Positions 33,428 to 37,497 of a stretch of DNA of 37,497 nt are shown piece by piece (the stretch's first letter is position 1; each line of letters starts with the position of its first letter). The notes below the pieces were generated by a model. That model did not search any database. It saw only the letters and a program-made list of their open reading frames with translations, and had not been told where the DNA came from. The stretch is taken from contig CAKRTP010000003.1 of NCBI GenBank assembly GCA_934402155.1, positions 1-37,497 of the forward strand. Reading direction: 5' to 3'. A program made the translations under genes and the position numbers. This stretch comes from an uncultured Blautia sp. Its GTDB lineage: Bacteria; Bacillota; Clostridia; Lachnospirales; Lachnospiraceae.

Positions 33428-34228
33428 TTATACCAATGTTTTCAGTATACCAAGCACACCATCTTCCTGATAGGACGGGCATACTTTCTTCGCCGCTTCT
33501 TTCACTTCTTCCCTGGCATTTGCCACCGCATAACTGTATCCGGCATTTTTCAGCATTTCAATATCATTGATATTATCCCCAAAAGTACAGGTTTCCTCCG
33601 GGGTTATCCCAAGATACTCCTGCAGGAACGCTACTGCCGAACTCTTGTCTGCTCCATGTGGCGTACAGTCCATCCATTCTTTGCCTGCACAGGCCATATT
33701 TACCTTATCCTTCCAATATGGTGTGAAGACAGGTGCACATTTTTCCTCGCAGTGATCTGTATTATAAATGGCAATCTTCATGATCTCTCCATCTTCAAAA
33801 GAAGGCTCCGCAAGATCCGGTACTTCTTTTATATCATATCCGTAAGAATCTTTCAGCCAGTGGAACATCGGTGTGTTTGCATTTTCTGCATAGCTTACAT
33901 CCGGACCTGAAATGAAATAATCGCATTCCGGCATTTCTTTCTTTGCCATCTTCGCCATATTCTTCCATATTTCAGCAGACAGTGTATGTATTTTCAGTAT
34001 CTTTTCAGATGTGCGGATCAGTGTTCCTCCATCTGAGATAAAAAAGATCTGATCCTTCACCGGTGCAAACAACTGCCTTTCACTGCTGTATTGTCTGCCT
34101 GAACAAGCCACAAAATATATGCCTTTCTCTCTGAGTTTCCTTATTACATCCATATATTCCGGATTAATATCCAGCGTTCCATCTTTTACAAGTGTTCCGT
34201 CAATATCTGATACCACAAGTCTGATCAT
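33428..34228 (-). CDS. HAD-superfamily hydrolase, Cof/YcsE type
   Basis: Probable sugar-phosphate or nucleotide phosphatase, cytosolic. The ATG at 34228 with GAGGAG upstream gives 266 residues starting MIRLVVSDIDGTLV; an extension to 34255 would run over the ribosome site. The HAD motifs are DIDGT (motif I, residues 8-12), CSGR (motif II, near 42), a lysine near 190 and GDNIND (motif IV, near 213), with a C2B cap domain in between. The real substrate of this family is hard to predict. It sits between the two YdiB-like genes but has its own upstream spacer, so a role in that pathway is uncertain. Confidence 0.9.
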   Translation of the reverse strand: MIRLVVSDIDGTLVKDGTLDINPEYMDVIRKLREKGIYFVACSGRQYSSERQLFAPVKDQIFFISDGGTLIRTSEKILKIHTLSAEIWKNMAKMAKKEMPECDYFISGPDVSYAENANTPMFHWLKDSYGYDIKEVPDLAEPSFEDGEIMKIAIYNTDHCEEKCAPVFTPYWKDKVNMACAGKEWMDCTPHGADKSSAVAFLQEYLGITPEETCTFGDNINDIEMLKNAGYSYAVANAREEVKEAAKKVCPSYQEDGVLGILKTLV

Positions 34229-34279
34229 AACATTTTCTCCTCGGTTTATATCCATTTATCGCAATAAGCATATAATTAC

Positions 34280-34295
34280 ATTTTTCCGGAAAAAT
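34280..34295. repeat. 16-bp palindrome upstream of the HAD gene
   Basis: ATTTTTCCGGAAAAAT is a perfect palindrome 52-67 bp before the ATG at 34228, next to a TTGAAA on the minus strand. Possible operator; no clear -10 at the right distance was found. Confidence 0.45.
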
Positions 34296-34368
34296 TTCAA
34301 TATAAATAATATGAGGTGAAGCGTTTTGCATAACAGGAAGATTACATAATAATTTCCTGTTACAAAGC

Positions 34369-34411
34369 AAAAAACTGCACACCGCCGCATTTGGTCAGTG
34401 CACAGTCTTTT
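34369..34411 (-). terminator. Terminator of the ene-reductase/ydiB operon
   Basis: On the minus strand a 14-bp stem with three G-T wobbles (34398-34411 with 34369-34382) ends in six T, directly after the ydiB stop codon at 34425. Confidence 0.75.
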
Positions 34412-34424
34412 ATTAAACGCAGAA

Positions 34425-35312
34425 TCAGATTCCAAGTTTTTCTTTCATGTAATCTACCGGAGTATCTTTTCCAGTGTAAAGCTTGATGGCGATCAGTGCC
34501 TGGAACAGCATCATGCTCATACCATTGTAAACTTTTTCACATCCGGCTTCTTTTGCCTGTTTCATCATAACAGTTTCGCGTGGTGCATAAACGGTATCTG
34601 TTACGATCAGATCTTTTTTGAAATAGGATGGATCCGGAATGTTGGAGAGGTCTTCCAGCGGATGCATTCCTACGCCTGTTGCGTCACAGAAAAGATCTGC
34701 TGCATGCATTTTTTCTTTGAGAAGTTCAAGATCTCCCAGATCATTCATGGTAGCCTTGCAGTTTGTGTTCTTGTTGATCAGATCTACGATCTCTTCTCCA
34801 CGGCTGTAGAATTTATCTTTGATGTTGAAGATTTCCATCTCGGCAATTCCGTCAAGAGCTCCGCGTACTGCGATTGCTGTTGCAGCTCCGCCGGTTCCGA
34901 TCAGAACCATCTTCATTCCTTTGAAATCAATGCCTTCTTCTGTAAGACCCTGCCAGTATCCCATACCATCAGTATTGTAACCTTTGAGTTTACCGGTAAC
35001 CTGTCCGTTTTCATCACGCATATTTACAACTGTGTTGATCGCACCACATAATCTTGCAGCTTCATCAACCTCATCCAGATATTTGTGGACAACAGTTTTA
35101 TTTGGCATGGAAATGTTGGAACCCAGCATTTTGAGAGCACGGATACTCTGAACAGCATCTTTAAGAGAATCGTTATCTACTTCAAATGCAAGCTGGATAA
35201 CATCGTCACCGTTTTTGTCGTATGCAAGGTTATGAGTTGTCGGTGACTGTGTATGACGGATCGGATAAGCCATTAATCCTACTAATTCTGTATGACCTGT
35301 AACGTTTGGCAT
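34425..35312 (-). CDS. ydiB: Quinate/shikimate dehydrogenase YdiB-like (paralogue 2)
   Basis: Reversible NAD(P)-linked dehydrogenase of quinate and shikimate. The 295 residues resemble E. coli YdiB closely as I recall it: ELVGLMAYPIRH near the N-terminus, AFEVDNDS at 42-49, SMPNK with catalytic Lys72, and YNTDG with Asp115. Asp166 in FNIKD matches the NAD-ribose-binding Asp of YdiB rather than the NRT of AroE. The first substrate-binding Ser is Thr21 here (TQSP). It lies 48 bp after the flavin ene-reductase gene and is followed by a terminator, so the two form an operon. Likely catabolic rather than part of aromatic biosynthesis, but this is inference. Confidence 0.9.
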   Translation of the reverse strand: MPNVTGHTELVGLMAYPIRHTQSPTTHNLAYDKNGDDVIQLAFEVDNDSLKDAVQSIRALKMLGSNISMPNKTVVHKYLDEVDEAARLCGAINTVVNMRDENGQVTGKLKGYNTDGMGYWQGLTEEGIDFKGMKMVLIGTGGAATAIAVRGALDGIAEMEIFNIKDKFYSRGEEIVDLINKNTNCKATMNDLGDLELLKEKMHAADLFCDATGVGMHPLEDLSNIPDPSYFKKDLIVTDTVYAPRETVMMKQAKEAGCEKVYNGMSMMLFQALIAIKLYTGKDTPVDYMKEKLGI

Positions 35313-35360
35313 GATTTTTTCCTCTTTTCTTTTATGATAATTTTAAGTCTCTGCTATTGA

Positions 35361-37382
35361 TCACTCAAGCGGATCTAAATGCAGAAATCCCTGAGACTCC
35401 AGTACATTCAGCACGGCACGGCCTTCCATGGTACCTTCCATGATACGGCGGGCACGCACAGAATCACCGATGGTGTATACATAGGTATCTGTATCCTTGA
35501 ATGCTTCTTCGATCTGAGGAAGTACCGGATTATTGGAACGCATTCCAAGACAGTTGAATCCGAAGTCAAAATCCAGATCTTTGATCTGTCCGTCCGGAAG
35601 TTTTACTGTGAACGCGTTTTCCTTAACTTCCTGAAGTGCTGTATTCACATATTCTCTGACACCATACTTGTCATGTGTCTCACGCATGGAACATTTGGTG
35701 ATCGGATCTGCAAGCATACCGATCTGCGGAAGCATATCTACGATCGTACATTCTGCTCCGCGAGGTGCAAAATATTCAATCACATCAAGTCCTACAGATC
35801 CTCCGCCGACTACAACCACCTTCTTGCCCTGACATGCTTCATCCGGATATTTTCCGGCATTGAGGTTATTGATCATATCAAAAATGGTAGCTACATTTCC
35901 GGCCTCAATGTTTTCTTTAAGACCTTTGATCGGTGGAACAAGCGGAACAGAACCTGTTGCATTTACAACGATATCCGGTTTGAACTGTCTGATTTTTTCA
36001 ACAGTTGCCTCTGTATTCAAGAAGATATAAAGATTCTTCAGTCTGGCAGCACGGGCTTCCAGATATTTCGGGAAATCTTTCATACGGGTCTTGCTCGGAA
36101 GATCGGAGATAAATGTTGAAAGACCTCCAAGATGATCTTTTTTCTCCAGAACAAAAACGTTGCATCCTACTTCTGCTGCTGTACATGCAGCTTCCATTCC
36201 TGCAGTACCTCCACCGACAACTACAACATTGCAGTTCTTATTGACTTTGAGAGCTTTATAAATATCACCTTCCGGTACTGCCGGGTTTACTGTACAGCGG
36301 ATCGGACGGTTTACACCAATACGGTTTCCGGCACAGCCAACATTACATGAGATACATTTACGAAGAAAATCCTCTTCTCCGTTCTCAACCTTCTTGACCC
36401 AGTTCGGCTCTGCGATAAGACCACGTCCCATTCCGACGATATCTACGTCACCGCTCTCGAGGACTTTCTCTACTACCTTCGGGTCACGATAGTTACCTGC
36501 ATTGATAACCGGTTTTCCGAATTTGTCTTTTACAGCACGTGACATATAAGATCTCCATCCATCCGGAAGGAAGTTGGAATCAATCTGATACTGAAGAGAT
36601 GGATTCAGTCCACAGGAAACATCGTACATATCTACAAATTCATCAAGATATTCCAGATATCCCAGTGTATCCTCCAGTGTGTTTCCACCTGGCACTCTCT
36701 CTTCAGCTGAGATACGGACGATGATCGGGAACCATGGTCCTACATTCTTACGAACCTCTTCGAGTACCATACGTGGGAAACGAAGACGGTTTTCCACAGA
36801 TCCTCCAAACTCGTCTGTTCTCTTATTATAGTAAGGGGAGATAAACTGACTCATCAGATAAGAATGTCCGCAGTGGATCTCGATCGCATCGAAACCGATC
36901 GCCTGGACACGCTTTGCAGCCTCTCCGTATTTTTTTACAGTTGTAAGGATTTCTTCCTTTGTCATCGGACGCGGAACTTCTCCACCAACTTTTGTCGGAA
37001 TGTTGGAAGAAGAAACGGTCTCCATTCCGGTTCTTGCAGAAGAAGCTGAAGCTCCGGCATGGTTGATCTGGATTGCCACGGTAGCACCATTTTTGTGAAG
37101 GTTTTCTACCAGCTGATAATAACGCGGCATGAAGCTGTCGTGGTCGATACGGATCTGACTTGTACCATTGGAGCCTGCCGGATATTCAATATTGGCATTC
37201 TCCAGGATGATAAGACCTGTGCCGCCCTTTGCACGAAGAGAATAATAATTCATATGACGGTTACTCATCTCTCCGCTTGTCTCACCGTAGTTGGTTCCCA
37301 TAGGAGTCATTGCAATACGGTTTTTGATTGTTGTTCTTTTGATTGTTATGGGTTCAAAAATCTTTGGGTATTCACTCTTCAT
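35361..37382 (-). CDS. Fe-S flavin ene-reductase, old yellow enzyme / 2,4-dienoyl-CoA reductase (FadH) type
   Basis: Reduces an activated C=C bond (enone, enoate or dienoyl compound) with NAD(P)H through FAD, a [4Fe-4S] cluster and FMN. The 673 residues give an FMN-binding TIM barrel (about 1-330) with FEPITIK and NRIAMTPM at the start and active-site GHSYLMSQF (172-180, Tyr175). The cluster cysteines are Cys343, Cys346, Cys350 and Cys363. A pyridine-nucleotide oxidoreductase half follows, with VVVGGGTAGMEAA near 387 and VVVVGGGSVGLDV near 530. HAGASAS replaces the HAGR common in this family near the flavin. Relatives include FadH, enoate reductases and BaiCD. First gene of an operon with ydiB, which suggests a hydroaromatic enone such as 3-dehydroshikimate as substrate (inference). 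Confidence 0.92.
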   Translation of the reverse strand: MKSEYPKIFEPITIKRTTIKNRIAMTPMGTNYGETSGEMSNRHMNYYSLRAKGGTGLIILENANIEYPAGSNGTSQIRIDHDSFMPRYYQLVENLHKNGATVAIQINHAGASASSARTGMETVSSSNIPTKVGGEVPRPMTKEEILTTVKKYGEAAKRVQAIGFDAIEIHCGHSYLMSQFISPYYNKRTDEFGGSVENRLRFPRMVLEEVRKNVGPWFPIIVRISAEERVPGGNTLEDTLGYLEYLDEFVDMYDVSCGLNPSLQYQIDSNFLPDGWRSYMSRAVKDKFGKPVINAGNYRDPKVVEKVLESGDVDIVGMGRGLIAEPNWVKKVENGEEDFLRKCISCNVGCAGNRIGVNRPIRCTVNPAVPEGDIYKALKVNKNCNVVVVGGGTAGMEAACTAAEVGCNVFVLEKKDHLGGLSTFISDLPSKTRMKDFPKYLEARAARLKNLYIFLNTEATVEKIRQFKPDIVVNATGSVPLVPPIKGLKENIEAGNVATIFDMINNLNAGKYPDEACQGKKVVVVGGGSVGLDVIEYFAPRGAECTIVDMLPQIGMLADPITKCSMRETHDKYGVREYVNTALQEVKENAFTVKLPDGQIKDLDFDFGFNCLGMRSNNPVLPQIEEAFKDTDTYVYTIGDSVRARRIMEGTMEGRAVLNVLESQGFLHLDPLE

Positions 37383-37452
37383 GAAATAATCTCCTTATTC
37401 GTTAACATCATATTCATAATACGAGTGGCCATCCTTTGTTTGTGACACCTTT

Positions 37453-37482
37453 ATCATAACTCTTTGTATTAAAAATTAACAA
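37453..37482 (-). promoter_or_regulatory. Promoter of the ene-reductase/ydiB operon
   Basis: On the minus strand TTGTTA (37477-37482), 18-bp spacer, TATGAT (37453-37458). The leader is about 65 nt and ends with AAGGAG before the ATG at 37382. Confidence 0.55.
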
Positions 37483-37497
37483 TATCTTTCAGATAAA

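Noticed and set aside
35379-36119. 246-codon open frame opposite the ene-reductase gene
   Set aside because: Antisense shadow of a gene with clear FAD and NAD motifs; no start signal and no recognisable product. The same holds for the long antisense frames at 21624-22496, 25921-26943 and 19343-20410.
1-37497. CRISPR array, prophage, insertion sequence, rRNA or tRNA genes
   Set aside because: No regularly spaced repeats, transposase or phage genes, att-like repeats or tRNA-like sequences were noticed. I could not run a dedicated tRNA or covariance scan.

Overview
The window looks like chromosomal DNA of an anaerobic, low-to-medium GC Firmicute of the class Clostridia, most likely a gut Lachnospiraceae. 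Reasons: a Clostridia-type [FeFe]-hydrogenase maturase (HydF), an oxygen-sensitive class III ribonucleotide reductase (NrdD), a short clostridial-type ThiC, strong GGAGG ribosome binding sites, consensus sigma-A promoters with 17-bp spacers, and the Firmicutes gene order priA-def-fmt-rsmB-rlmN-stp-prkC-rsgA-rpe-thiN. I see no phage, insertion sequence, CRISPR, rRNA or tRNA in the window.

Region 1 (1-13444, minus strand) is one long tight operon read from murE down to thiN, which runs off the left edge. It joins peptidoglycan precursor synthesis (murE), replication restart (priA), initiator-tRNA formylation and deformylation (fmt, def), a membrane zinc peptidase, rRNA methyltransferases (rsmB, rlmN), the PASTA kinase/PP2C phosphatase pair (prkC, stp), ribosome maturation (rsgA), ribulose-phosphate epimerase and thiamine pyrophosphokinase. 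A sigma-A promoter lies in front of murE.

Region 2 (13620-17566, plus) is a thiamine operon: promoter, TPP riboswitch with adjoining terminator, then thiW-thiM-thiD-thiC. It can make the pyrimidine half of thiamine de novo and salvage the thiazole half. Its terminator lies inside the 3' end of the convergent gene, which encodes a sortase-anchored surface protein (17476-18771).

Region 3 (18772-25755) holds single genes with their own signals: carbamate kinase, a solitary EutJ-like Hsp70-type protein, nrdD behind two NrdR-like boxes, ammonia-dependent asparagine synthetase and a stand-alone CBS-pair protein. An intrinsic terminator at 19217-19251 sits between two divergent genes and has no obvious parent transcript.

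Region 4 (25759-29899, minus) is a polar amino-acid-type ABC importer (binding protein, permease, ATPase) followed by an M20/AbgB-like amidohydrolase. This suggests uptake and cleavage of an N-acylated amino acid or similar amide.

Region 5 (30028-32437, plus) has hydF and dapF. Region 6 (32457-37482, minus) has two YdiB-like quinate/shikimate dehydrogenases, a HAD phosphatase and an Fe-S flavin ene-reductase of the old yellow enzyme/FadH type. I read this as a candidate reductive hydroaromatic (quinate/shikimate) pathway, and it is the most interesting metabolic hypothesis here. The rest is largely well-known housekeeping; no clearly new system is demonstrated by the sequence alone.
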